DNA of 64,000 bases from Thermopolyspora sp040678635 (GTDB lineage Bacteria > Actinomycetota > Actinomycetes > Streptosporangiales > Streptosporangiaceae), in the NCBI RefSeq assembly GCF_040678635.1, contig NZ_JBFATZ010000009.1, positions 1 through 64,000 of the forward strand, written 5' to 3'. Shown here in pieces: positions 18,301-25,266 of this stretch (position 1 is the stretch's first letter; each line of letters begins with the position of its first letter). The translations under genes and the position numbers were made by a program. Below the pieces are notes generated by a model. That model saw only the letters and a list, made by a program, of their open reading frames with translations, ran no database searches and was not told where the DNA came from.

Positions 18301-18484
18301 CAGCACCCGGCTCGGTCACCTCGGCGCCCCTGGTCAGGGTCTGCTGCCTATCGGTGTCCTGCGGATAAAGCGTGCCCATCAGGTAACGCCGGTTGGGTGG
18401 TTCCTCGATGAGTTCTGTGAGCCCTCCGACTGGTCCGATCAGCTGCTGCCGGAGGTATCCCAGTAGCTGCTCACGTGACGACAT
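15374..18484 (-). CDS. drmA: DrmA-like helicase
   Basis: A 1,036-residue SF2-type helicase. Walker A is FPTGGGKTEAYL at 418-429, motif II VIQDELHLL, motif III ASTATIRRA, and motif VI SSRVGRHG preceded by VCTNMLSVGVDVKRL. A zinc-finger-like insert carries CPWCG and CPREEC. This arrangement is that of DrmA, the DISARM helicase, normally followed by drmB as here. ATG 18484 has GGAGGGG five bases upstream. It leads the three-gene minus-strand unit and is divergent from a sigma factor 83 bases away. No DNA methyltransferase lies nearby, so the system, if functional, discriminates targets without the usual DISARM modification gene. Confidence 0.87.
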   Translation of the reverse strand: MSSREQLLGYLRQQLIGPVGGLTELIEEPPNRRYLMGTLYPQDTDRQQTLTRGAEVTEPGAAPEEASEETRFAEDTVPDANAWLPSSMGMSFYTDADELTLICRGARYETRRGKVRKWQRIPLDDFEKTFKPGQVEEDIWDARAQIRLRWRSFAGKRLVTVALVNARKATEDHESRWDDMLFQVSLEVRPIGGDLLQYPSIRLTSRDLEEQELRLQYRHVVTRAVGHSCAVDEIVDHGQVVGLRTQMMPEAEVPAIRPAGSSGLSVLKLAHLSDPSVAKSQLRAEIMDFIGGYREWCQAQRTIDVPSGAKKAAERILDRLDTAVRRMELGAEALFADASGQALRAFRLANRAMALQMRHSARDLGGRRRSRSEAVPLDPEPSPDAAWHPFQLGFFLLSVCGLIDESHSDRDVVDLIWFPTGGGKTEAYLFLAAFEMILRRLRHGDNGGGTAVISRYTLSLLTTQQFQRAATTICALEYLREKEDPAIPGGRFSIGLWVGSGTTANTYANAHEEFRQQREAARPKDVFILDRCPWCGTQIMPTAKSPHIGDYGVRTTNTSFQFLCPREECRFHQRGLPVAVVDEHLYEDPPTFVLGTVDKFARLAWEPDAGRLFGGEHLPPSLVIQDELHLLTGPLGTTMGLYEAAVLELCSRQGTRGPKIIASTATIRRAGEQIRALYGRDVQLFPSAGLDARYSYFAEPDDTVPGRKYVGVMAQGHTAGRATAVTAATMLHAPMRLPEEHRDDYWTLVAYHHSMRELGRTRTAAGDEIPAHLRGLGSPGSRRELPEHQVEELSSNLDRSEQPKLLDRLELSLEDPDSVSLVVCTNMLSVGVDVKRLALMLMLGQPKATAEYIQASSRVGRHGVPGLVVTFLNATRSRDRSHYETFGTYHQALYQHVEPTSVTPWSIPSRRRALHAALVILVRHGLGLSADDQAGDVLHHADELAEITSRLIRWVARADSSAADEVRADLDVLRREWLDAAEQARQAGKRLHYKPAGKAQVSLLKNFDRPGGRWEAQHSMRSVDRECQVIVKGVEE

Positions 18485-18567
18485 CCGGTCCCCTCCAACC
18501 TCATCCGGATAACCGGATGCTAACAGAGCTCACACAAGTGCTTGACGTGAAACGTGCGATCTCGTGA

Positions 18568-20061
18568 ATGTCGGTGCGCTATGGCAGTGTCGTTGGTATG
18601 ACCGTTGACATGCCATCGGTACGGCCGGGTGAGCCGGGTCTTCGCCGGGCCATGGCACGCGTCCTTGAGCAACTTCGAAGCAGCGCCGTAGACGGCGCTG
18701 TACCCTTTGGTGCCTTTGAGGTTGCCGCCGAGCAGATGAGGCTTACGCCGGAAGCGTGCGAGCGCTTCATCGCGGCGCTGGCGGATCTGGGCCTGCGGGT
18801 TGCCACTCCCAAATCCGCCGCCACGGTCGCGCAGCCCGACCGCTCGGAGCGCGCGCTGGCGCTGGTACGCCGCCATATCCGTACGGACCATGTAACCCGA
18901 GTGCAATTGGAACGTTTTGGCGCGCTGGCCGGCCTAGATGCCGAAGAGATCGCGTCACTGCCCAATCGTGCGAGGAAAGCCGGGATCGCCGTCCTGAGTG
19001 AGGAACCGGCCTCCGCACGGCAAGAACCCGTCATCACCACCGGATGCGGCCCCGAGCCCACCCCCCGCGAGCCCACCGGCCCCATACCCGACTTGCACCA
19101 TGCTGTCGTGGCAGCGCGGCGCCTCATCAGCGGCGACCGGTTCCGCGCTAATCCCGGCAAGCGCCTCCTTAGCGCAATCGAAGAGGTTGGGCTAAGTGTC
19201 CTGCTACGCGGTGGCGTCGACCGCGCGGACGTCGAACCGACCGACGAAGAACTCGCAGCACTGCCCGCCAATGACCTTCGCCGGATCGCCCGCGACACCT
19301 TCGTCCTGCACAACACAAGGTTGGTGTACAGCCTGGCATCAAACTATCTCGGGCAAGGCCTTGAGGAGGCGGACCTTGTCCAGCACGGAATCCTCGGCCT
19401 CATCCGTGCCACCCGAAAGTTCGACCCATACTCGGGCAATAAGTTCTCCACCTACGCCACCTGGTGGATAAGGCAGGCGATCACCCGGGCGATCGCCGAC
19501 GAGGGCACGGCCATCCGTATCCCCGTCCACATGTACGAAAAGATGCGCAAGGTTGCGGGTACGGAGTCAGCACTGCGGCGAGCTGGTAAGCCAGCCACTG
19601 CGGTTGATGTGGCGTTCGCCAGCGGCCTGGGCGTCCGCGAAGTAGACGAGGTGCGCGCCCTCAGCAGGGTCACCGACTCGTTGGACCGAATCATCGGAGA
19701 CGGGGCACACCTGGGTGACTTTCTGTCCTGGTCCACCCCCACTCCGAGCCCAGAAGAAATCTTGGAAGGGATGTTCTCCAGAGAGGTTGTCAAGCAATGG
19801 CTGGCTCCTCTTTCTGACAAAGCGGCAGACATCCTTCGCCGGCGCTTTGGCCTCGACGGTGACGAACCTCAGACCCTTGAACAGATCGGTAACCATTACG
19901 GCGTGACCCGTGAGCGCATCCGGCAGTTGGAGGCAAAGGCCCTGGAGCAGATCCGTGAGCAACTGCCCGAGGAACTCAGCAACCGTCTGCCCGCTCACCT
20001 GCGCACAGATCCCAAGGAAAGGGCTCCGAAGGCTCGCAAAAACGCAGGTAGACCTAGGTAG
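18568..20061 (+). CDS. Sigma-70 family RNA polymerase sigma factor with extended N-terminus
   Basis: A 497-residue sigma factor. Region 2 is complete (DLVQHGILGLIRATRKFDP, then STYATWWIRQAI), region 3 follows (IRIPVHMYEKMRKV), and region 4 ends TLEQIGNHYGVTRERIRQLE, close to primary-sigma sequence. Residues about 45-80 and 95-140 each look like a small winged-helix of the region 1.1 type (FEVAAEQMRLTPEACERF and LERFGALAGLDAEEI), an apparent duplication. The start is unsure: ATG 18568 or 18598, neither with a strong ribosome site. It is transcribed away from drmA across a short shared promoter region, so it may control or be controlled with the drm operon (inference). Confidence 0.85.
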   Translation: MSVRYGSVVGMTVDMPSVRPGEPGLRRAMARVLEQLRSSAVDGAVPFGAFEVAAEQMRLTPEACERFIAALADLGLRVATPKSAATVAQPDRSERALALVRRHIRTDHVTRVQLERFGALAGLDAEEIASLPNRARKAGIAVLSEEPASARQEPVITTGCGPEPTPREPTGPIPDLHHAVVAARRLISGDRFRANPGKRLLSAIEEVGLSVLLRGGVDRADVEPTDEELAALPANDLRRIARDTFVLHNTRLVYSLASNYLGQGLEEADLVQHGILGLIRATRKFDPYSGNKFSTYATWWIRQAITRAIADEGTAIRIPVHMYEKMRKVAGTESALRRAGKPATAVDVAFASGLGVREVDEVRALSRVTDSLDRIIGDGAHLGDFLSWSTPTPSPEEILEGMFSREVVKQWLAPLSDKAADILRRRFGLDGDEPQTLEQIGNHYGVTRERIRQLEAKALEQIREQLPEELSNRLPAHLRTDPKERAPKARKNAGRPR

Positions 20062-20434
20062 GCCGCGTCAGCGCACGTCCCCGACGGGCTGCGCCACAGG
20101 TTCGATCAGGTGCCGCGCCGTCGGTCGGCCACCCCGGGTTTCGATGCCGTCGCCTGGCGAAGGTGCGTACAAATGGCGCGGCGGGTGTCTGTTCACCCAT
20201 TCCTGACTCGTCATCATCATGCCGGGCGCGATGGCGGCCCGGTGGAGCGCGAGACAAGGGTACGAAAGTGGGCACGATTAGCGTTTTCGAGCGTCTGCCC
20301 GGTCCGACGGCATGCAGGCGCCGGGGCGGACGGGGCGAGGAGAACGCGTCGGCCTGACGCTCCAAGAGGCGATCACCCCCACGACCGGCGTGGTGATCGC
20401 GCTACCGGATGAACTGACGGGAAGGAGTCGGAAC
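20062..20434. other. Gene-less stretch upstream of the DGPF/ECF42 pair
   Basis: No supported gene, repeat or hairpin seen. It should contain the promoter of the DGPF gene; the ribosome site GAAGGAG at 20421-20427 is its only clear signal. Confidence 0.5.
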
Positions 20435-20815
20435 ATGCGTTACATGCTGCTGTTTCATTACGGCGAGGAGAGCGAGGAGTCGATCGGGGCCGAGGCGATG
20501 GAGGCCGGGGCGCAGGCCATGTCGAGTTACGCCGCGACGCTGGAGCAGGCCGGGATCCTGGTGAGCGGCCAGATTCTGCAACCGTCGGCCGGCTCGACGA
20601 CGCTCACGCTGGTCGACGGGGAGACGCGCATCCAGGACGGGCCGTTCGCCGACACCAAGGAGCAGCTCGGCGGCGTGATGGTCATCGACGTGCCGGATCT
20701 CGACGCCGCCCTGCACTGGGCCCGGCAGGCACCGCCGCTGACGTGGGGCGGCACCGTGGAGGTACGCCCCGGCGCCGTGCACATCAAGGGCGGGATGTGG
20801 GTTCCGTCGGCGTAA
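20435..20815 (+). CDS. DGPF-domain (YCII-related) protein
   Basis: A 126-residue YCII-related protein. It begins MRYMLLFHYGEESEE and carries the name-giving motif as QDGPFADTKEQLGG near residue 70. Small DGPF proteins are encoded beside ECF42-type sigma factors, as here; their biochemical activity is unknown. GAAGGAG lies seven bases before the ATG. The stop codon overlaps the following sigma gene by 19 bases, so the pair is co-translated. Confidence 0.88.
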   Translation: MRYMLLFHYGEESEESIGAEAMEAGAQAMSSYAATLEQAGILVSGQILQPSAGSTTLTLVDGETRIQDGPFADTKEQLGGVMVIDVPDLDAALHWARQAPPLTWGGTVEVRPGAVHIKGGMWVPSA

Positions 20816-22038
20816 CCGGCGGCGACGCCAACAAGGCCGCGAGCGTCGCCGAGCGCACCGCGCGGGCCTCGTACGGCCGGCTGGTCGCCCTGCTGGCCGC
20901 GCCGACCGGCGACCTCGAACTCGCCGAGGACACCCTGGCGCAGGCGTTCGAGCAGGCGCTGACCCTGTGGCCGCGCGACGGTGTGCCGGACAACCCAGAA
21001 GGCTGGCTGCTCACGGTCGCACGTAACCGGCAGCGGGACCTGTGGAAGTCCGCCGCACACCGTTGCAACCGGCCGCTGGAGGCGGTCGCCGACGACGCCG
21101 CACCGCCGCTGGACGAGCTCGACCCGGACCGCATCCCCGACCGGCGGCTGGCCTTGCTGTTCGTCTGCGCCCACCCGGCCATCGCCGCGAACGTGCGCAC
21201 GCCGCTGATGCTGCAGGCCGTACTCGGGTTCGACTCGGAGCGGATCGCGCGGGCGTTCGCGGTGCCCGCGGGGGCGATGTCGCAGCGGCTGGTCCGGGCC
21301 AAACGGCGGATCAGGGACGCCAGGATCCCCTTCGTCGTGCCGGGGCGGCAGGCCATGGCCGAGCGGTTGCCGCCGGTGCTTGAGGCGGTGTACGGCTGCT
21401 ACGCTCTGGCCGCGCCGGAGTGGGGGGACGGGGAGTCGCTCGCGGGCGAGGCCCGGTACCTGGCCGTCACGATCGCGACGCTGCTCGGCGACGAGCCCGA
21501 GGCGTGGGCGCTCGCGGCCCTGATCACCCTGGCCTCGGCACGCGCCGTGGCCTCCGGCGATCGCTACCTGCCGCTGCAGGACCAGGACCCGGGCGACTGG
21601 GATCGCCGCCTCATCGCGGAGGGCGAGACCTGTCTCCGCCGTGCCGAGCGGCCGGGCCGGGCGCCGGGGCGGTTCCAGCTTGAGGCGGCGATCCAGGCCG
21701 TGCACTGCGACCGGGCCCGGACCGGCGTCACCGACTGGGACGCGTTGCGCACCCTCTACACCGCCCTGGTCGCGATCGCGCCGAGCCTGGGCAGCCGGGT
21801 CGCCCACGCGGCCGTCATCGGCCGGACCGACTCCCCGGAGGCCGGGCTGTCGCTGCTGGAGGCGCTGCCGCCCGAGCGGGAGTGGTTCCAGCCGTATCAC
21901 GCGACGCGCGGCGATCTGCTCGCCCGGCTCGGACGACGCCGGGACGCGGTGGCCGCCTACGGTCAGGCGTCCGGGCTCAGCACGGATCCGGCGGTCCGGG
22001 CCTTCCTGGTACGGCGGGCCGAGGAGCTGTCGCGCTGA
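20797..22038 (+). CDS. ECF42-type sigma factor with C-terminal helical extension
   Basis: About 413 residues. The N-terminal 170 form ECF sigma regions 2 and 4 (LAEDTLAQAFEQALTLWP, GWLLTVARNRQRD, then GFDSERIARAFAVPAGAMSQRL). The long C-terminal part is alpha-helical with TPR-like repeats (LLEALPPEREWFQPYHATR, LGRRRDAVAAYGQA), as in the ECF42 group. These have no classical anti-sigma factor; the C-terminal extension is thought to regulate activity, and the adjacent DGPF gene is the usual target. GTG 20797 is chosen because it begins just before the DGPF stop and matches the family start. The frame is open further upstream. Confidence 0.88.
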   Translation: MGSVGVTGGDANKAASVAERTARASYGRLVALLAAPTGDLELAEDTLAQAFEQALTLWPRDGVPDNPEGWLLTVARNRQRDLWKSAAHRCNRPLEAVADDAAPPLDELDPDRIPDRRLALLFVCAHPAIAANVRTPLMLQAVLGFDSERIARAFAVPAGAMSQRLVRAKRRIRDARIPFVVPGRQAMAERLPPVLEAVYGCYALAAPEWGDGESLAGEARYLAVTIATLLGDEPEAWALAALITLASARAVASGDRYLPLQDQDPGDWDRRLIAEGETCLRRAERPGRAPGRFQLEAAIQAVHCDRARTGVTDWDALRTLYTALVAIAPSLGSRVAHAAVIGRTDSPEAGLSLLEALPPEREWFQPYHATRGDLLARLGRRRDAVAAYGQASGLSTDPAVRAFLVRRAEELSR

Positions 22039-22192
22039 CCGGTGGCTATCGCGCGGTCGGTACGCGTCGCCCGTGACGTTGCGCGACGAGTCGCGGGCGA
22101 CGGTACGCGGTCCGGCGTACCCGGGCCGCATCCGAGCGGGGAATGGTCGCCGGCGCCGGAATCGGCGGCCATTCCCCGCGTATCGTCCAGGT

Positions 22193-22570
22193 GTGGACAC
22201 TAATTCGTCGCCGCGCGTCCTCGTCATCGGGCTCGACCCGTACCGCGTGCCCGGCCCGTGGGACACCGAGCCGGTGGCCAAGGCGATCGAGGCGGGACTG
22301 GCCAAGTTCGCCGAACATGGCGTGGGCGTCGAGACCTGCCTCATCGGCCTCGACGGCGGCGACGACGTGGAAACGGTCGTCGGTGACGCGCTGCGCGCCC
22401 ACCCGTGGGAGTGCGTCGTCATCGGCGGCGGCCTGCGACACTCGGACGATCAGATCGAACTGCTCGAGCAGGTGATCAATCTGGTCCGGCGGCACGCGCC
22501 CGACGCGGCCATCGCGTTCAACAGCACCCCGGCCACCACATACGAGGCCGCCGCGCGTTGGCTCGGATGA
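22193..22570 (+). CDS. Hypothetical protein, Rossmann-like
   Basis: 125 residues, not recognised as a characterised family. It starts with a hydrophobic strand, PRVLVIGLDPYRVPGPW, and has alternating helices and strands (VAKAIEAGLAKFAEHGVGVE, CVVIGGGLRH, AAIAFNSTPATTYEAA), suggesting a compact alpha/beta fold. GTG 22193 is the only plausible start near the N-terminal strand. It follows the ECF42 gene by 154 bases and may be independent. Confidence 0.6.
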   Translation: MDTNSSPRVLVIGLDPYRVPGPWDTEPVAKAIEAGLAKFAEHGVGVETCLIGLDGGDDVETVVGDALRAHPWECVVIGGGLRHSDDQIELLEQVINLVRRHAPDAAIAFNSTPATTYEAAARWLG

Positions 22571-22708
22571 CCACGGCCGACGACGTGGTTCGACCATCAT
22601 TCTCCGCGGATTAGGTGGCCGCACGCGCAGTCAGTTGACGGGGGGAGTTGACGGGCTGCTCTCGCTGAGCCCGACGCATCGCATCTCCCGCCTGGTCTCC
22701 GGCTCACG

Positions 22709-23140
22709 TCACCGGATCTTGGCGCCGTACACGTGGTCGACCGTCATTTTCATGAGCACCCTGCGGTCGGACACCATGACCGACCGGTACTCGTCCCAGT
22801 CCGGGTGCTCCCCGGCCGCCTTGCGGTAGTAGTCCACCAGGGCCTCGACCTCGGGGCCGTGCGGGTCGGTTCCCGGTCCGATGAGGGTCGCCGTGCCCTC
22901 GGCGGTGGCCCATGAATAGCCGTCGGGGCTGGTGACCTCCAGGGTGGCGCGCGGGTCACGGCGCAGGTTCGCCGTCTTGGCGCGGCCTTCGGTCATCGAG
23001 ACGTAGAGGACCTCGGCGTCTCGGTCGTAGAAGGGCATGACGGGGGAGAGCTGGGGGCGGCCGTCCGATTTGATCGTGGCGAGGACGGCGAGACGGCTCT
23101 CCGCGAGCAGCGCGCGTGGGTCGAAAGATGCGTCGGTCAT
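22709..23140 (-). CDS. PPOX-class F420/FMN-dependent oxidoreductase
   Basis: 143 residues with the split-barrel flavin/F420-binding fold. Marks are LAVLATIKSDGRPQLSPVMP near the N-terminus (substrate/cofactor loop), EVLYVSMTEGRAKTANLRRDPRATLEV in the middle, and a C-terminal VLMKMTVDHVYGAK. Actinomycete members reduce enones or biliverdin-like compounds using F420, or bind FMN; which applies is not visible. ATG 23140; a TTG further upstream is possible. It stands alone next to the left border of the catabolic block. Confidence 0.82.
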   Translation of the reverse strand: MTDASFDPRALLAESRLAVLATIKSDGRPQLSPVMPFYDRDAEVLYVSMTEGRAKTANLRRDPRATLEVTSPDGYSWATAEGTATLIGPGTDPHGPEVEALVDYYRKAAGEHPDWDEYRSVMVSDRRVLMKMTVDHVYGAKIR

Positions 23141-23319
23141 ATCCGGTAGCAAGTACGGCCGGATGTCGGCTATTCCCTGCTCTCCGGCGCTGCCGTTGGG
23201 CCTGTCCGCATCAGGCCAGCGCCAGGCTGTGCCACGTCCATCGAATCACGGCCGCTCCCCGCGGAGAACTGCGGCGATGAGCCCGTATACGCTCCGTACG
23301 TCCTGTATCCGCCGTCGTG

Positions 23320-24264
23320 TCAGTCGCCGATGCGGGCGACCAGGCGGCCGTCCGCGGTTCCTTGGGAGAGCCGCGCGAGGCCCTCCGGGATTTCGGCGAA
23401 CGAGATGGTGGTGATCTTCGGCGTGAGCCGGCCCGACGCCATGTGGTCGTACACCGCTTTCAGGTCCTCCATGGTCCCGCCGAGCGTGGGGATGAGGGAG
23501 ACCTGGTTCATGATCATCGTCCAGATGCTGATCGTTGCTTGCTTCTTCGCCATGCCGGCCTGTACCACTCGCCCGCCGACGCGGACGGTCTCGATGGCCG
23601 CGGCGGTCGTCGTGCCGAAGCCTGCGAAGTCGACGATGACGTCGAGCTGCTCGTCGGCGAGCTCGGTGATGTCCTTGACGACCTTGATCGCTCCGAACGC
23701 GATGGCGAGTGGCCAGGTCTCTTCCTTGATCTCAGCGACGTAGACGTCGGCTCCGGCGAGCGCGGCGATGCGCGTGCCAATCTGCCCGAGCCCGCCGAAC
23801 CCGAGGATCCCGATCTTCACGCCCGGACCGGCCTGGCCCACGGCGATCACGGCGTGATGCGCGGTCGCGCCTGCGTCGGCGGCCAAGGCCGCCTGCTCGA
23901 ACGACAGGGCATCCGGCATACGCAGGAGCACGTCAGGGCGGGCGGTTATCTTGTAGGTGAAGCCGCCATCACGCATGATTCCCGGCACCGAGTCGCCGAT
24001 GTTGGCGATGCCCACCCGATCGCCGACGCTCCATCCCTCCACGCCCTCGCCGATTTCGGCGATGACGCCGGCGACCTCGTGTCCCAGGGTCACCGGCGGC
24101 GGCGCGGGCAGGGGGTAATCGTCTTCCTCCAAGAAGCCGACGTCGGAGTGACACAGCCCCGCGGCCTTGATGTCCAGCACGACTTCTCCGGGCCCCGCCG
24201 TGGGCTCGGGGACCTCGTTGAGCATGAGCGGCTGGTGGGTTGCGACGAACTGCCAGGCCTTCAT
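23320..24264 (-). CDS. Zinc-binding alcohol dehydrogenase (no structural zinc site)
   Basis: A 314-residue medium-chain dehydrogenase. Catalytic zinc ligands are Cys38 (AAGLCHSD), His62/Glu63 (TLGHEVAG) and probably Asp130. The nucleotide-binding glycine motif is LGFGGLGQIG. The four structural-zinc cysteines of the family are absent; the region reads GIANIGDSVPG instead. It is the last gene of a minus-strand unit with an SDR, a Baeyer-Villiger monooxygenase and an esterase, so a likely role is oxidising an alcohol to the ketone that the monooxygenase uses (inference). ATG overlaps the stop of a 59-residue frame upstream (ATGA). Confidence 0.87.
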   Translation of the reverse strand: MKAWQFVATHQPLMLNEVPEPTAGPGEVVLDIKAAGLCHSDVGFLEEDDYPLPAPPPVTLGHEVAGVIAEIGEGVEGWSVGDRVGIANIGDSVPGIMRDGGFTYKITARPDVLLRMPDALSFEQAALAADAGATAHHAVIAVGQAGPGVKIGILGFGGLGQIGTRIAALAGADVYVAEIKEETWPLAIAFGAIKVVKDITELADEQLDVIVDFAGFGTTTAAAIETVRVGGRVVQAGMAKKQATISIWTMIMNQVSLIPTLGGTMEDLKAVYDHMASGRLTPKITTISFAEIPEGLARLSQGTADGRLVARIGD

Positions 24265-24440
24265 CGCGGCTGCTCCGTCGACGACGCGGCGACCGAGAGG
24301 CGGGAGCGGTGGTGCTGGTCGACCGGCTCGGCCGGGGCGTTGCGACTCGCCGCAGTGACCTCATGGCCACGGCCGGCGGCCGCGCGCGCGATGGCGGAGC
24401 CGACGTGGTCGGTCCCGCCGGGGAGGGTGACTGTGGTCAT
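24261..24440 (-). CDS. Short NAD(P)-binding-like ORF coupled to the dehydrogenase
   Basis: A 59-codon frame. Its first 34 residues resemble the start of NmrA-type NAD(P)-binding proteins (VTLPGGTDHVGSAIARAA, then GRGHEVTAASRN), and the rest is unrelated. AAGGAG lies eight bases before the ATG, and the stop overlaps the ATG of the dehydrogenase gene as ATGA. Either it is a truncated remnant still serving as a translated leader, or a genuine small protein. I favour a remnant. Confidence 0.45.
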   Translation of the reverse strand: MTTVTLPGGTDHVGSAIARAAAGRGHEVTAASRNAPAEPVDQHHRSRLSVAASSTEQPR

Positions 24441-24492
24441 TCGTTCGTCTCCTTGTCTCGATCGGGAAAGTCGCCGTCACGTGTGCTGGGCA

Positions 24493-25266
24493 TCAGCGGA
24501 CCTGGGGGATGGTGACACCGCCGGCCACCCAGACGGACTCGCCGGTCGTATAGGGCAGGCCTCCGGTAGCGAGTGTGACGACTGCCTGCGCCACGTCCTC
24601 GGGCGTGCCCCAACGCTGCTGCGGCACCGCTTCGCGTACGATGTCGTCGATCCGCGTCGCGGCGCCCGCGGTCATGGGCGTGCGGATGAACCCCGGCTTC
24701 ACCTCGTGAACGTGGATGCCATCACCCGCGAGTCGCGCGGCGTACAGCTGGGTCATTTTGCCGATCGCGGCCTTGCTGATCGCGTACTGCGCGCGATCGA
24801 AGGACGCGATGTGGCTTGCCATCGAGTTGATGCTCACGATGCTGCGGTAGTGCGGGGACGATCTGCAGATCATGTGCCGGGCGACCGCCTGTGTGAGAAA
24901 GAACGTGCCACGGAGATTCACCGAGAGCGATCGGTCGAAGTCGGCGGGCGCAACGTCCAGGATGTCGGTGGGCGGGCGTACGGCGATGCCGGCATTGTTC
25001 ACGAGGGTGTCGATGCGTCCGAAGTCTGCGACGATTCGCTCGACGGCGGCCTCGTGGTCCTCCACCCGCGCGATGTCGAGTGTGTAGTAGCGGAAGCCGT
25101 CGGGCAGCCGACCGCCCGTCGTCCCGGCCTCCGTATCGGCCAGATCGACCACAGCCCCCACGAACCCCTGCGCATGCAACCGGTCGACGATCGCGCGCCC
25201 GATTCCCCGGAGGCCTCCGGTCACGAGCGCGACCGGAGGTCCGGCAGTCTGCGGGTCGGTGTTCAC
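24493..25266 (-). CDS. SDR family NAD(P)-dependent oxidoreductase
   Basis: A 257-residue short-chain dehydrogenase of the FabG-like type. The cofactor motif is TGGLRGIG at 16-23, NNAG at 90-93, and the catalytic set is Ser148 (SINSMAS), Tyr161 and Lys165 (YAISK). Start is GTG 25266, overlapping the monooxygenase stop by four bases (GTGA), so the two are coupled. It probably interconverts an alcohol and ketone in the same pathway; substrate not visible. Confidence 0.9.
   Translation of the reverse strand: MNTDPQTAGPPVALVTGGLRGIGRAIVDRLHAQGFVGAVVDLADTEAGTTGGRLPDGFRYYTLDIARVEDHEAAVERIVADFGRIDTLVNNAGIAVRPPTDILDVAPADFDRSLSVNLRGTFFLTQAVARHMICRSSPHYRSIVSINSMASHIASFDRAQYAISKAAIGKMTQLYAARLAGDGIHVHEVKPGFIRTPMTAGAATRIDDIVREAVPQQRWGTPEDVAQAVVTLATGGLPYTTGESVWVAGGVTIPQVR

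Noticed and set aside
13521..18484. Calling the drmA-drmB unit complete DISARM
   Set aside because: drmC and both methyltransferase types are absent, and the third gene is an SF1 helicase.
20527..22422. Long minus-strand open frame (about 630 codons) opposite the ECF42 sigma gene
   Set aside because: Arg/Gly/Pro-rich translation with no family motif; it mirrors the GC-rich third positions of the real plus-strand genes.
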